From Streptomyces sp. col6 (GTDB lineage: Bacteria > Actinomycetota > Actinomycetes > Streptomycetales > Streptomycetaceae), in contig NZ_RDBL01000027.1 of NCBI RefSeq assembly GCF_008042035.1, positions 225,540 through 289,539 on the forward strand: 64,000 nt of DNA, in the 5' to 3' direction. The notes beneath the pieces are model-generated. The model had not been told where the DNA came from. It saw nothing but the letters and a program-made list of their open reading frames with translations, and did not search any database. Each line of letters opens with the position of its first letter. Position 1 is the stretch's first letter. The position numbers were made by a program, and so were the translations under genes. Shown here piece by piece: positions 1-8,544 of the stretch.

Positions 1-193
1 TGCAGAACCTCGTGCTGGCCGCCCAGAACGACGTCCCCGCCTCCGAACTCGGCGCGGCCACCTCGGTCCTGTCGTTCTTCCGCAGCCTCGGCGGCGCCAT
101 CGGTACGAGCGCGCTGGGCGCCGTCCTCGGTCACCGGGTGGCCGAGGAGCTGAAGAAGGGCTTCGGCGGTGCGGCCGGCGGCGGCACCGGCGG
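1..193 (+). pseudogene. Inverted partial copy of the MFS efflux gene
   Basis: This stretch encodes about 64 residues identical to the C-terminal third of the efflux pump at 657-2258, but on the opposite strand. Base i here corresponds to the complement of base 1076-i, and identity stops abruptly after the sequence caccggcgg. It then runs into an unrelated coding region on the other strand. There is no start or stop of its own, so it cannot be a working gene. It is either a fold-back artefact at a contig end or the inner edge of a larger inverted duplication extending left of the window. Confidence 0.85.
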
Positions 194-579
194 GGCGCGG
201 AACCGTCGGTGGGGACCACCCAGAGGGTGCCCGCGAGGGCGAAGGCCGCCAGGCGCACCGGGGCGTCGGTGGCGTACGAGACCACCCCGGAGGAGGTCTC
301 GCGGGCGCGTTCGCGCCGGGCCCGCTCCTCCGGCGGGACCTCGCCGGGCTCCTCCTGAGCGAAACCGGGCCCGAGCGGGTCGGCGAGCAGCCTCTCCGCG
401 CCGTCCTCGTACAGCCAGAGCCGGCTCACCGGGTCGGTGCCCGAGGTACCCCGGACGAACACGATCCGCTCGCCGTCGGGGGAGACGGTGAACTCCCGGG
501 GCACGCCCAGCGAGAAGCGCCGCGTACGGGCGAACTGGCCGGGGAGCGCATCGGCGGGCGAGCCGGAGGGGTCTGTCAT
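194..579 (-). pseudogene. S9-family peptidase, N-terminal fragment (truncated)
   Basis: The minus strand reads an uninterrupted N-terminus of about 128 residues starting MTDPSGSPADALPGQFARTR. It contains the beta-propeller repeat FTVSPDGERIVFVRGTSGTD and later LAGTLWVVPTDGS. This resembles the DPP IV/prolyl-oligopeptidase N-terminal propeller of S9 serine peptidases. The frame is lost at the junction with the inverted MFS copy, so the rest of the propeller and the whole catalytic alpha/beta-hydrolase domain are absent. The ATG lies six bases after CATGGT, a -10-like box, suggesting a leaderless start. In an intact genome this gene would lie just downstream of, and in the same direction as, the efflux gene. 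Confidence 0.6.
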
Positions 580-656
580 CCCGACACCATGACAGGTGGC
601 GCGGGGCGAAAGCCGTCCGGGGCCCGTCCGCCGTGGACGGGCCCCGGGAGCGGGGA

Positions 657-2258
657 TCAGTGCGCGGCGGGCGCGGCCGGCTGTGCCGCAGCCGTCTCCT
701 CCGCCAGGCGCTCCATGCCGCTTTGGGTGCGCAGCGGCTTCTCCTTGATGAACAGCACCGCGATCAGCGCCAGGAAGGCGAAGGGGGCGCCGATCAGGAA
801 GACGTCGGCGGTGGCGACACCGTAGGCGTTCTCCACGATGACGCGCGCCGGCTCAGGAAGCTTGCTGAGCTCGGGGACACCGCCGCCGGTGCCGCCGCCG
901 GCCGCACCGCCGAAGCCCTTCTTCAGCTCCTCGGCCACCCGGTGACCGAGGACGGCGCCCAGCGCGCTCGTACCGATGGCGCCGCCGAGGCTGCGGAAGA
1001 ACGACAGGACCGAGGTGGCCGCGCCGAGTTCGGAGGCGGGGACGTCGTTCTGGGCGGCCAGCACGAGGTTCTGCATCAGCATGCCGACACCGACGCCGAG
1101 GACCACCATGTAGACGCTGAGCAGGCCGAAGGAGGAGTCGGCGCCGATCGTGGAGAGCAGGCCCATGCCGGCGGTCATGATGACGCCGCCCGCGATGAGG
1201 AAGCCCTTCCACTTGCCCCGGGCGGAGATGATCTGGCCCGCCACGGTCGTCGAGACCATCAGACCGAGGATCATCGGGAGGCTCATCAGACCCGCGATCG
1301 TCGGGGACTTGCCCAGCGAGATCTGGAAGTACTGGGAGAGGAACACCGTGCCGCCGAACATCGCCACACCGACCAGCAGGCTCGCCACCGTCGTCAGCGC
1401 GACGGTGCGGTTGCGGAAGATGTCCAGCGGGATGATCGGCTCCGCCACCCGGGACTCGACCCACACCGCGGCGGCCAGCAGAACCACACCGGCGGTGACG
1501 AGCGCGGCGGTCTGCCAGGACGCCCAGTCGAAGCGGTTGCCCGCGAGGGTCACCCACAGCAGCAGCGAGCTGACGCCGCTCATGATGAGGACGGCGCCGA
1601 CGTAGTCGATCTTCACCTCGCGGCGGATCGTGGGCAGCTTCAGGGTCAGCTGGAGCAGCACGATCGCGAGCAGCGCGAACGGTACGCCGATGAAGAAGCA
1701 CCAGCGCCAGCCCAGCCAGGAGGTGTCCACCAGGACCCCGCCGATGAGCGGCCCGGCGACCGTGCCGACGGCGAAGACGGCACCGAAGACGCCGGAGTAT
1801 CGGCCGAGTTCGCGCGGCGGGATGATCGCCGCCATCACGACCTGGGCGAGCGCGGTGAGACCGCCCGCGCCGATGCCCTGGACGACACGGCTGACGATGA
1901 GCAGCCCGACGCTGTGCGAGAAGCCCGCGACGAGCGAGCCGACGACGAACATCGACAGGGAGAGCTGGATGAGCAGCTTCTTGTCGTACAGGTCGGAGAG
2001 CTTCCCCCAGATCGGCACGGTCGCCGTCATGGCGAGGAGTTCGGAGGTGACGACCCAGGTGTACGAGGACTGGGTGCCGTGCAGGTCGGCGATGATCCGG
2101 GGCAGGGCGTTGGAGACGACCGTGGAGGCCAGGATGGCCACGAACATGCCGGCCATCAGGCCCGACATGGCCTGGAGTATCTGGCGGCGCGTCATGCCGG
2201 ACGCGGGCCCCTCGGTCGGACCGGCGGCGCCGGTTTCGGGTGTGACGGCAGCGGTCAT
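657..2258 (-). CDS. MFS drug-efflux transporter, DHA2/EmrB-QacA type (14 TM)
   Basis: Proton-driven exporter in the cytoplasmic membrane. The 533 residues match the usual length of 14-helix DHA2 pumps. Motif A is seen as GKLSDLYDKK after helix 2, and the antiporter motif C as GTVAGPLIGG in helix 5. A hydrophilic cytoplasmic tail follows the last helix. The start has a good ribosome site (GAGGAACG, eight bases upstream). It lies 84 bases downstream of a co-directional TetR gene, so the pair is probably one operon repressed by that regulator. The substrate cannot be told from sequence. Part of the gene is duplicated in inverted form at the left edge of the window. Confidence 0.9.
   Translation of the reverse strand: MTAAVTPETGAAGPTEGPASGMTRRQILQAMSGLMAGMFVAILASTVVSNALPRIIADLHGTQSSYTWVVTSELLAMTATVPIWGKLSDLYDKKLLIQLSLSMFVVGSLVAGFSHSVGLLIVSRVVQGIGAGGLTALAQVVMAAIIPPRELGRYSGVFGAVFAVGTVAGPLIGGVLVDTSWLGWRWCFFIGVPFALLAIVLLQLTLKLPTIRREVKIDYVGAVLIMSGVSSLLLWVTLAGNRFDWASWQTAALVTAGVVLLAAAVWVESRVAEPIIPLDIFRNRTVALTTVASLLVGVAMFGGTVFLSQYFQISLGKSPTIAGLMSLPMILGLMVSTTVAGQIISARGKWKGFLIAGGVIMTAGMGLLSTIGADSSFGLLSVYMVVLGVGVGMLMQNLVLAAQNDVPASELGAATSVLSFFRSLGGAIGTSALGAVLGHRVAEELKKGFGGAAGGGTGGGVPELSKLPEPARVIVENAYGVATADVFLIGAPFAFLALIAVLFIKEKPLRTQSGMERLAEETAAAQPAAPAAH
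883..1075. repeat. Second arm of the 193-bp inverted repeat
   Basis: This segment lies inside the efflux-pump gene and is the reverse complement of bases 1-193. The two arms flank a unique 689-base loop holding the peptidase fragment and the 3' end of the efflux gene. The inner end lies in a GC-only stretch (ccgccggtgccgccgccgg) prone to hairpins, a typical place for template switching. The gene reads through without interruption here, so this arm is the original and bases 1-193 the copy. Confidence 0.85.
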
Positions 2259-2342
2259 CGGCTGACGTTCCTCATTCTCTGGTGACTGGCTCCGCGACCG
2301 GTGGTGCCGCGCGGAGTGGTGGTGCGGGCGCGCCGGGCGCGC

Positions 2343-2945
2343 TCAGGCCTTCAGACCGGCGGCCAGCGAGGCGAACGCCTCGCGGTACAGGCTCTGGAAG
2401 GTACGTGTACGGCCCGTGGCCACCCAGACCTCGACCGCGGCCCGCACGGCGGCGACGGCCACGTGCGCGAGAAGCCGGGGATACAGGTCGCTCTCGGGGT
2501 CCTGGCCCAGCCGCTCGGCGACGACGGCCACCATGGCGGTCTCGTCGGCGCCCCGGGCGGCCAGGAAGTTGGGGAGCAGCGCCGGGCTCTTCTTCAGCAC
2601 CGCCAGCTGGAGCTCCCAGCGCTCGTGGTCCTCCTCGATGGAGGCGAGCTCCTGGGCGATGGCCTCGCTGAGGGCTTCGAGCGCGGTGAGGTGCTCCGGG
2701 GCGTTGAGCACGGCCCGGCGGGTGCGTTCGGCGTTCTCCTGGGCGGGACGCGTGATCGCGTCCTCCAGGCACGGGAAGTAGTTGAAGAACGTGCGCACGG
2801 AGACGCCGACCGCGGCGGTGACCGCTTCCACGGTCACGTGCTCGAAGCCGCGGTCGGCGGCCATGCGCAGGGCCGCGCCGGCCAGGGCGTCACGCGTGGC
2901 GCGCTTCTTGCGTTCACGCAGCCCCAGGGGCGGGTCGTCGCTCAT
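2343..2945 (-). CDS. TetR/AcrR-family transcriptional repressor
   Basis: About 200 residues. The N-terminal helix-turn-helix reads VTVEAVTAAVGVSVRTFFNY, the classical TetR DNA-binding signature; the C-terminal two thirds are the ligand-binding helical domain. I place the start at MSDDPPLGL rather than at the upstream GTG, because that extension would cover a perfect 9-bp inverted repeat that is almost certainly the operator. It is transcribed ahead of the DHA2 pump and most likely represses both itself and the pump until a pump substrate binds. The inducer is unknown. Confidence 0.88.
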   Translation of the reverse strand: MSDDPPLGLRERKKRATRDALAGAALRMAADRGFEHVTVEAVTAAVGVSVRTFFNYFPCLEDAITRPAQENAERTRRAVLNAPEHLTALEALSEAIAQELASIEEDHERWELQLAVLKKSPALLPNFLAARGADETAMVAVVAERLGQDPESDLYPRLLAHVAVAAVRAAVEVWVATGRTRTFQSLYREAFASLAAGLKA

Positions 2946-2961
2946 GAAGGTGCATGCTATG

Positions 2962-2986
2962 CAATTTTGCAGGACGGGCAAAATTG
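2962..2986. promoter_or_regulatory. TetR operator: 9-bp inverted repeat
   Basis: caattttgc and gcaaaattg form perfect 9-bp arms around a 7-base spacer, centred about 30 bases upstream of the TetR start codon. It is strikingly AT-rich in this GC-rich DNA. On the minus strand TAGCAT, a -10-like box, lies between it and the ATG. A site of this size and position is typical for an autoregulating TetR dimer. Confidence 0.75.
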
Positions 2987-3014
2987 TTGTCGGCGGCCCC
3001 GGCGGGGCCGGACC

Positions 3015-3989
3015 TCACCCCGCGGCCCGGTCCGGGAGCGTCGGGAGGATCTTCTCGACGACGGAGAGGATGACGCCGTCGTCGGGGAGGGCGGACCCGG
3101 ACTCGCTCCACACGGTGAAGTCGAAGGAGCCGCCCGGGTCCTTGCGGTCGAGGGCCACCGTCAGCGTCCTGGCCAGGGGGCCCTGCGTGCCGGGCCCGCC
3201 GGACGCGTCGCCCCCGATGCGGAACTGCATGAGGTGGTCCGAGGTGAAGACCGCGGGCCGGCCGAGGACCTTGTCCGGCCTGGGGTCGAGGGTCTGGGGC
3301 GCCAGCACCTTCACGTACTGGGCGACGGTCAGGTGGTTGTACGTCGCCGAGAACTCCACGGTGTACGTCTCGAACTGGACCCGGGCCTCCGGCTCGGCGA
3401 CCTTGTCGGCGGTCAGCGACGCGGTGCCGCTGTTGCCGTAGGCCACGGTCGCCTTCTCGCCGGGCGTTCCGAGCAGCTCCGCCAGGTCGGCGCGGTTGAG
3501 CGCCTTGCACAGGTCGTCACCGGTCACCGCCCCCGGCGTCAGGGCGTACGCCTTCGGCAGCTCCTTCCCCGCGTCGTGGTCCGTGCAGGAGGCGGGCTTG
3601 CGGGCGCCGGCGGTGTCTTCCCCCGTGAAGTGGGGGGCCAGCCACACCGCGCCCACGAGCGCCCCGACCAGAGCCAGGGCCGCGAAGACCTGTGCCCCGG
3701 CGCCGGGCCCCTTCTTCTGCGCGGCAGGGGCCGGAGCCGGTGCCGGTGCCGGCGGGGCTGCCGCCGCCGGGGTCGTGGTCGTGCCGGACCAGCGGGCACG
3801 CAGCGCCTTGACCACCGTGTGGACGCGGAACGCGGTGGCTATGAGGAAGACCGCGCCGATGCCCGCCAGGATCCACCTGCGTTCGTCGAGGGCGAGATAC
3901 AGGATGCGTACGCCGAAGACGGACCCGAGCAGGATGAAGAGGGGTTCGCGGACCCAGAAGGGCAGAAGGCGGAGAAGGAGACCGAGCAC
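3015..3989 (-). CDS. Membrane-anchored protein, probable DUF6215 family
   Basis: 324 residues of unknown function. The N-terminus has two or three hydrophobic segments (residues 1-60), then an Ala-Pro linker (repeated APAPAP), another membrane helix (VFAALALVGALVGAVWLA, about residues 100-117) and an extracytoplasmic domain. That domain contains the Streptomyces-typical stretch ELPKAYALTPGAVTGDDLCK and paired cysteines. The sequence resembles what I remember as DUF6215, a family largely confined to streptomycetes. It ends 70 bases upstream of the tetR start with the operator between them, so it is probably a separate transcription unit. No enzymatic motif is visible. Confidence 0.7.
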   Translation of the reverse strand: MLGLLLRLLPFWVREPLFILLGSVFGVRILYLALDERRWILAGIGAVFLIATAFRVHTVVKALRARWSGTTTTPAAAAPPAPAPAPAPAAQKKGPGAGAQVFAALALVGALVGAVWLAPHFTGEDTAGARKPASCTDHDAGKELPKAYALTPGAVTGDDLCKALNRADLAELLGTPGEKATVAYGNSGTASLTADKVAEPEARVQFETYTVEFSATYNHLTVAQYVKVLAPQTLDPRPDKVLGRPAVFTSDHLMQFRIGGDASGGPGTQGPLARTLTVALDRKDPGGSFDFTVWSESGSALPDDGVILSVVEKILPTLPDRAAG

Positions 3990-4089
3990 CCGGTGATCTC
4001 ACCAGATCGTGATCATGGCCGCTGTGACGGAGGCCATAATTCCGGGCATGTTCGGACTTGGTGAGTACCTGTGCACGGTCTCCCCTCGC

Positions 4090-6132
4090 TCAGCCGGCCG
4101 GCTGCCGGAGTACGGCGACCCCGCGCGGCTTCAGCACGAGGGCGCCGTCCGCGTCGTTGTCACCCAGCAGCACCTCGCCGGTGGGGCCGGGGACGGTGAC
4201 CGTCCGGTCGGTCCTGTTGACCAGGAACCGGAACGTGGCGTCCGGCCCTCTGCGTACGGTCGTCTCGACCGGGCCGCGTGCGGCGGGCGGCAGTTCGGCG
4301 TGCACGCCGGCCGCGTCCAGCAGCCGAGGGAGCAGCTTCGCCAGCCCGGCGGTGCCGAGCCGGGTGGAGACGTACGCGGCGGACCCCTCACCCGTCGCGA
4401 GCCGGGTGACGGCGGGGCGCCCGGCCTGCACACCGGTGCGGTACGCGGAGAGCACCTCGGTCCCCGGAGCGGTGGCCGTGATCCGGTCGGTCCACAGGGT
4501 GCCGGTCGTCCCGTCGTCCAGCTCCACCGTCTCACCGGCGACCAGCGGTCCGAACTCCTCGATCCGGATGCCGAGCAGCTCGCGCAGGGCGCCCGGGTAG
4601 CCGCCGAGCCACACGTGGTCGTTCTCGTCGACGATGCCGGAGAAGTAGGTGGTCACGAGATGGCCGCCCTGTTCGGCGTAGCGCGTCAGCGCCTTGCCCA
4701 GGCCGGCCGGGACCATGTGCAGCACGGGGGCGACGAGCATCCGGTGCCGGTGCAGATCGGCGCGGGCGGTGACCAGATCGGCGCGGATTCCGGCGTCGAG
4801 GAGGGCGGTGTACCAGTCCAGGGCCTCCTGCCGGTAGTCCAGCAGGGCGCTGGGGTGGGAGTCCTGCTCGACGGCCCACCACGACTCCCAGTCGTACAGG
4901 ATGCCGACCGGAGCCGGCTCGCGCACGCTGCCGGCGACCGGGGCGAGGTCGCGCAGGGTGGCTCCGAGGTCGCACACCGAACGGAACAGCTCGCTGTCCT
5001 CGCCGGCGTGCGGGAGCATCGCGGAGTGGTACTTCTCGGCACCGGCCGCCGACTGGCGCCACTGGAAGAAGCACACCGCGTCGGCCCCGTGCGCCACATG
5101 CAGCAGCGCGTCCCGGGCCAGATCGCCCGGCGCCTTGGCGACGTTGACGGGCTGCCAGTTGACGGCGCTGGTCGAGTGCTCCATCAGGAACCACGGCCGC
5201 CCCCCGGCGATGCCGCTGGTGAGGTTCGCGGAGAAGGACAGCTCGTCACGGTCCTGCGGCCCGGGGTGGACGTAGTGGTCGTTGGAGACGAAGTCGATCT
5301 CGTCCGCCCAGTCCGGGTAGTTCATGCCGCGGGTCCCGCCCATCACCATGAAGTTGGTGGTGACGGGGACGCCCGGCGTGAGCTCGCGCAGGATGTCCCG
5401 TTCGGCGCGCAGGTGCTCCTTGAGCATGTCCGATGAGAAGCGTTTGAAGTCGAGCTGCTGGGTCGGGTTCGGGTGGGAGGCGGCCAGGCGCGGGGGGAGG
5501 ATCTGCTCCCACGCGGTGTAGTGCTGGGACCAGAAGGCGGTGCCCCAGGCATGGTTGAGCGCGCCGAGGGTGGTGTATCGGTCCTCCAGCCAGTCCCGAA
5601 AGGCGCGGGCGGCGTCGTCGGAGTAGTCGTAGACGTTGTGGCAGCCCAGCTCGTTGTTGACGTGCCACGCGACGAGGGCCGGGTGTTCCGCGTAGCGGGC
5701 GGCCATCGTCCGTACCAGCTGGAGCGCGTGCCGGCGGAAGACCGGGGAGGTCGGCCGCCAGTGCTGGCGGGCCCCCGGCCACACCGTCTCCCCGTGCGCC
5801 GTGCGGGGCAGGATCTCGGGGTGCGCGGTGGTGAGCCACGGGGGAGGGGAGGCGGTCGCGGTGGCGAGATCGACGCCGATCCCGTGCGCGTGCAGGAGGT
5901 CCATGACCTCGTCGAGCCAGCCGAAGTCCCAGGTGTCCGGGCCCGGTTGGAGGCGCGCCCAGGAGAAGATCCCGACGGACACCAGGTTGACGCCCGCCCG
6001 GCGCATCAGCCGGACGTCCTCCTCCCAGACGTCGCGGGGCCACTGCTCGGGGTTGTAGTCGGCACCGTGGACGAGACGGGGGCCGGAGGTGCCGTCCGCG
6101 CCGCTGGGGCCGGACAGGAGGTGGGAGATCAT
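4090..6132 (-). CDS. Beta-galactosidase, glycoside hydrolase family 42
   Basis: Cytoplasmic enzyme hydrolysing terminal beta-galactosyl bonds of short galacto-oligosaccharides with retention of configuration. The 680 residues match GH42. The N-terminal TIM barrel opens with HGADYNPEQWP. The catalytic acid/base is Glu161 in VNNELGC and the nucleophile is Glu318 in WFLMEHST. The trimerisation domain and small C-terminal beta domain follow. No signal peptide is present, so the substrate must be imported. The frame is open far upstream, but the ATG preceded by GGAAGGA and the conserved N-terminus fix the start. It is the last gene of a LacI-controlled operon with a CUT1 sugar transporter, suggesting beta-galactan or galacto-oligosaccharide substrates. 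Confidence 0.93.
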   Translation of the reverse strand: MISHLLSGPSGADGTSGPRLVHGADYNPEQWPRDVWEEDVRLMRRAGVNLVSVGIFSWARLQPGPDTWDFGWLDEVMDLLHAHGIGVDLATATASPPPWLTTAHPEILPRTAHGETVWPGARQHWRPTSPVFRRHALQLVRTMAARYAEHPALVAWHVNNELGCHNVYDYSDDAARAFRDWLEDRYTTLGALNHAWGTAFWSQHYTAWEQILPPRLAASHPNPTQQLDFKRFSSDMLKEHLRAERDILRELTPGVPVTTNFMVMGGTRGMNYPDWADEIDFVSNDHYVHPGPQDRDELSFSANLTSGIAGGRPWFLMEHSTSAVNWQPVNVAKAPGDLARDALLHVAHGADAVCFFQWRQSAAGAEKYHSAMLPHAGEDSELFRSVCDLGATLRDLAPVAGSVREPAPVGILYDWESWWAVEQDSHPSALLDYRQEALDWYTALLDAGIRADLVTARADLHRHRMLVAPVLHMVPAGLGKALTRYAEQGGHLVTTYFSGIVDENDHVWLGGYPGALRELLGIRIEEFGPLVAGETVELDDGTTGTLWTDRITATAPGTEVLSAYRTGVQAGRPAVTRLATGEGSAAYVSTRLGTAGLAKLLPRLLDAAGVHAELPPAARGPVETTVRRGPDATFRFLVNRTDRTVTVPGPTGEVLLGDNDADGALVLKPRGVAVLRQPAG

Positions 6133-6158
6133 GACGGTCCTTCCGGAGATGGCACCGG

Positions 6159-6190
6159 CGGGCGGCGCGGACGCCCGTCCGCGCCGCCCG
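6159..6190. terminator. Intercistronic hairpin between binding protein and GH42 genes
   Basis: A perfect 14-bp GC-rich stem with a 4-base loop (gccc) follows the stop codon of the binding-protein gene and precedes the GH42 ribosome site. There is no T-run. In an operon this position suggests partial termination or 3'-end protection, which would keep the binding protein in excess over the enzyme. Confidence 0.6.
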
Positions 6191-6197
6191 GGGCGTA

Positions 6198-7547
6198 CTA
6201 CTTCTCGACGGTGAAGCCCTGCTCGTCGCCGTACTTGACGGATGCGTCCTGCCAGGCCTTCAGACCCTCGGCGAGCGTTGTGCCGGAGACGTACGCCTTG
6301 CCGGCCGTGTCGTTGAAGACGGAGTTCGCGTACACCTGGTACGGCAGGTACGACCAGTCGTCGGGCACGGCGGCGGCCGACTGCGCGAAGACCTTGTTGG
6401 CCTGCTGCCCGCCGAAGTACGGGAAGGCGGTGTTCTGGAACGAGGCGGACTCCAGCTGCGCGGTGGTGGCCGGGAACGCGCCGCCCTTCACCCGGGTGTC
6501 GACGCCCTTGCCGGCGTTCGCGTACTCGATGAACGCGTAGGCCAGCGCCTCGTTTCCGCCCAGCTCGGGCAGGGCGAGGGCGCTGCCGCCGTTCTCCGCG
6601 CTCGCCGTGGCGCCCGCGGTCCACTGGGGGAGCGGGGCGACGCGCCAGTCCCCGGCCGCGTCCTTGACGCCCGACGCCAGGTTGGCCGGCATCCACGCGC
6701 CGATGGCCAGGGTGGCTATCGTGCCGTCGCCGAGGCCCTTGTACCACTCGTCCGACCAGCTGGTGACCGGTGCGACCAGCTTCTCGTCGAGCAGCTTCTG
6801 CCAGGTGGCGGTGTACTTCGAGGCGCCCGCGTCGGAGAAGTCGATGCGCACCTTCGTGCCGTCGACCTTGTACGGGCGGGAGCCGGCCTGCCACAGCATA
6901 CTGGTGGTGAACCCGGCGTCCCCGGTGTCGTTGGTGATGTACGCCTTCGGGTCGGCCTTGTGCAGGGCGCGGGCGGCGCTCACGTACTCGTCCCAGGTGG
7001 TGGGCACCTTGATGCCGTGCTGGTCGAAGACCTTCTTGTTGTAGAACAGGGCCATCGGACCGGAGTCCATGGGCAGCCCGTACAGGCCCTCGCCGCCCGC
7101 CTTGATGCCGTTCCACGGGCCGGGTGAGTACTGTTCGGCGAGCTTGTCCGCCCCGAACTTCTTCAGGTCGGTGAGCTCCTTGGTCAGCGCGTACTGGCCC
7201 ATGGCGTAGTACTCGACCTGGGCGACGTCGGGTACGCCCTTCTTGGCCGCGATGGCGTTCTGCAGGGCCTTGTACTGGTCGTTGCCGGTACCGGCGTTGA
7301 CCAGCTTCACCTTGACCTTGGGGTGCTCCTTCTGGAAGTCGGCTGCGACCTGCTTCAGCGTCGGCTCCCACGCCCAGACGGTGACGGTCCCTCCCTTCTC
7401 CAGGGCCGCCTGTACATCCGAGGCGGAGAGCTTGTCGGGCCCGGAGGCGGAGTCGTCGGAACCGCCGCAGGCGGTGAGCGTGCCGGCCAGGGCGAGAGCG
7501 CAGAGGACGCCGGTGCCGCGCAGCAGGCGGTGTGAACGCTGAGACAT
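6198..7547 (-). CDS. Sugar ABC transporter substrate-binding lipoprotein (CUT1, family 1)
   Basis: 449 residues. A short basic N-terminus, hydrophobic core and lipobox LTAC with Cys at about residue 27 mark a lipoprotein. The mature part has the family-1 binding-protein layout: VTVWAWEP strand, FQKEHPKVKVKLVNAG, and LYGLPMDSGPMALFYNKKVF at the hinge. It captures an oligosaccharide outside the cell for the two permeases encoded just upstream. Linkage to GH42 suggests galacto-oligosaccharides; this is inference. No ATPase gene lies nearby, so the complex probably borrows the shared MsiK-type ATPase known to serve CUT1 systems in streptomycetes. Confidence 0.92.
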   Translation of the reverse strand: MSQRSHRLLRGTGVLCALALAGTLTACGGSDDSASGPDKLSASDVQAALEKGGTVTVWAWEPTLKQVAADFQKEHPKVKVKLVNAGTGNDQYKALQNAIAAKKGVPDVAQVEYYAMGQYALTKELTDLKKFGADKLAEQYSPGPWNGIKAGGEGLYGLPMDSGPMALFYNKKVFDQHGIKVPTTWDEYVSAARALHKADPKAYITNDTGDAGFTTSMLWQAGSRPYKVDGTKVRIDFSDAGASKYTATWQKLLDEKLVAPVTSWSDEWYKGLGDGTIATLAIGAWMPANLASGVKDAAGDWRVAPLPQWTAGATASAENGGSALALPELGGNEALAYAFIEYANAGKGVDTRVKGGAFPATTAQLESASFQNTAFPYFGGQQANKVFAQSAAAVPDDWSYLPYQVYANSVFNDTAGKAYVSGTTLAEGLKAWQDASVKYGDEQGFTVEK

Positions 7548-7602
7548 GGTCGTTCCACTTCTTCGAGGAATGGAGGTGAGGCACGGAGCGGGAGCGGTGG
7601 GG

Positions 7603-8538
7603 CTACTCCTTGACGCTTCCGGCGGCGAGTCCCGACTGCCAGTACCGCTGGAGCAGCAGGAACGCGGCGATCAGCGGGACGACCGTGATCAGGGAGCCGG
7701 TGATCACCAGATGGAAGACGGGCTGCCCGCCGGCGGTCGCGGCCTGGGCGTTCCAGCTGTTCAGGCCCAGGGTCAGCGGATACCAGTCGGGGTCCTTGAT
7801 CATGATCAGGGGCAGGAAGTAGTTGTTCCAGGTGGCCACCATCGTGAACAGCGAGACGGTGACGATGCCCGGGGCGAGCAGCGGCAGCGAGACCTGGAAA
7901 AAGGTGCGCAGTTCACCCGCGCCGTCGATGCGGGCGGCCTCCAGCAGTTCCGCCGGAATGGCCTCTTGGGCGAACACCCACATCAGGTACAGGCCGAAGG
8001 GGGAGATGAGGGAGGGGATGATCACCGCCCACGGGGTGTTGGTGAGGCCCATGTTGCTGAACATCAGGAACGTCGGTACGGCCAGCGCGGTCCCCGGGAC
8101 GGCGACCGCACCGATGACCACGGCGAACACGGCCCGGCGCCCGGGGAAGGCGAACTTCGCCAGCGCGTACCCGCCCAGGACGGCCAGGAACGTCGCTCCG
8201 CCCGCGCCCAGGACCACGTACATCAGGGTGTTGAGGAGCCACCGGGTGAAGACGCCGTCGTCGTAGGTGAAGGTCTCCCGGATGTTGTCCCACAGCGCGA
8301 AGTCGCCGTCGAACCAGAGCCCGAAGGAGCGGGACAGCCCCTCCTGGGTCTTCGTCGCGCTGATGAGCAGCCAGACCAGCGGGATCAGGCTGTACAGCAG
8401 CACCAGCCCGGTGAGCAGGGTGAGCAGGACGCTGCGGCGGCGGTGCCTGGGGGAACGCGCCCGGGTGGTCACGCGCAGCCGGGGCGCGGAGCGGGTGACC
8501 GCGGGGGAGCCGGTGGAGGACGTCATGGTGCCGGTCAT
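7603..8538 (-). CDS. Sugar ABC transporter permease, MalG type
   Basis: 311 residues with six predicted membrane segments. The conserved EAA loop that contacts the ATPase reads EAARIDGAGELRTFFQVSLP, the MalG/CUT1 signature. The first in-frame ATG is chosen; it lies six bases after the stop of the partner permease, whose last codons contain the ribosome site AAGGGAG. It forms the membrane channel with that partner. A disordered basic N-terminus of about 35 residues precedes the first helix. Confidence 0.93.
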   Translation of the reverse strand: MTGTMTSSTGSPAVTRSAPRLRVTTRARSPRHRRRSVLLTLLTGLVLLYSLIPLVWLLISATKTQEGLSRSFGLWFDGDFALWDNIRETFTYDDGVFTRWLLNTLMYVVLGAGGATFLAVLGGYALAKFAFPGRRAVFAVVIGAVAVPGTALAVPTFLMFSNMGLTNTPWAVIIPSLISPFGLYLMWVFAQEAIPAELLEAARIDGAGELRTFFQVSLPLLAPGIVTVSLFTMVATWNNYFLPLIMIKDPDWYPLTLGLNSWNAQAATAGGQPVFHLVITGSLITVVPLIAAFLLLQRYWQSGLAAGSVKE

Positions 8539-8544
8539 CGCCGT

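Noticed and set aside
12-491. Plus-strand open frame of 159 codons at the left edge
   Set aside because: It fuses the inverted MFS copy to the antisense of the peptidase fragment; an artefact of the junction.
4090-7584. Single 1164-codon frame covering GH42 and an upstream Arg-rich stretch
   Set aside because: The upstream part is antisense-like translation overlapping the binding-protein gene; the GH42 start is fixed by ribosome site and family N-terminus.
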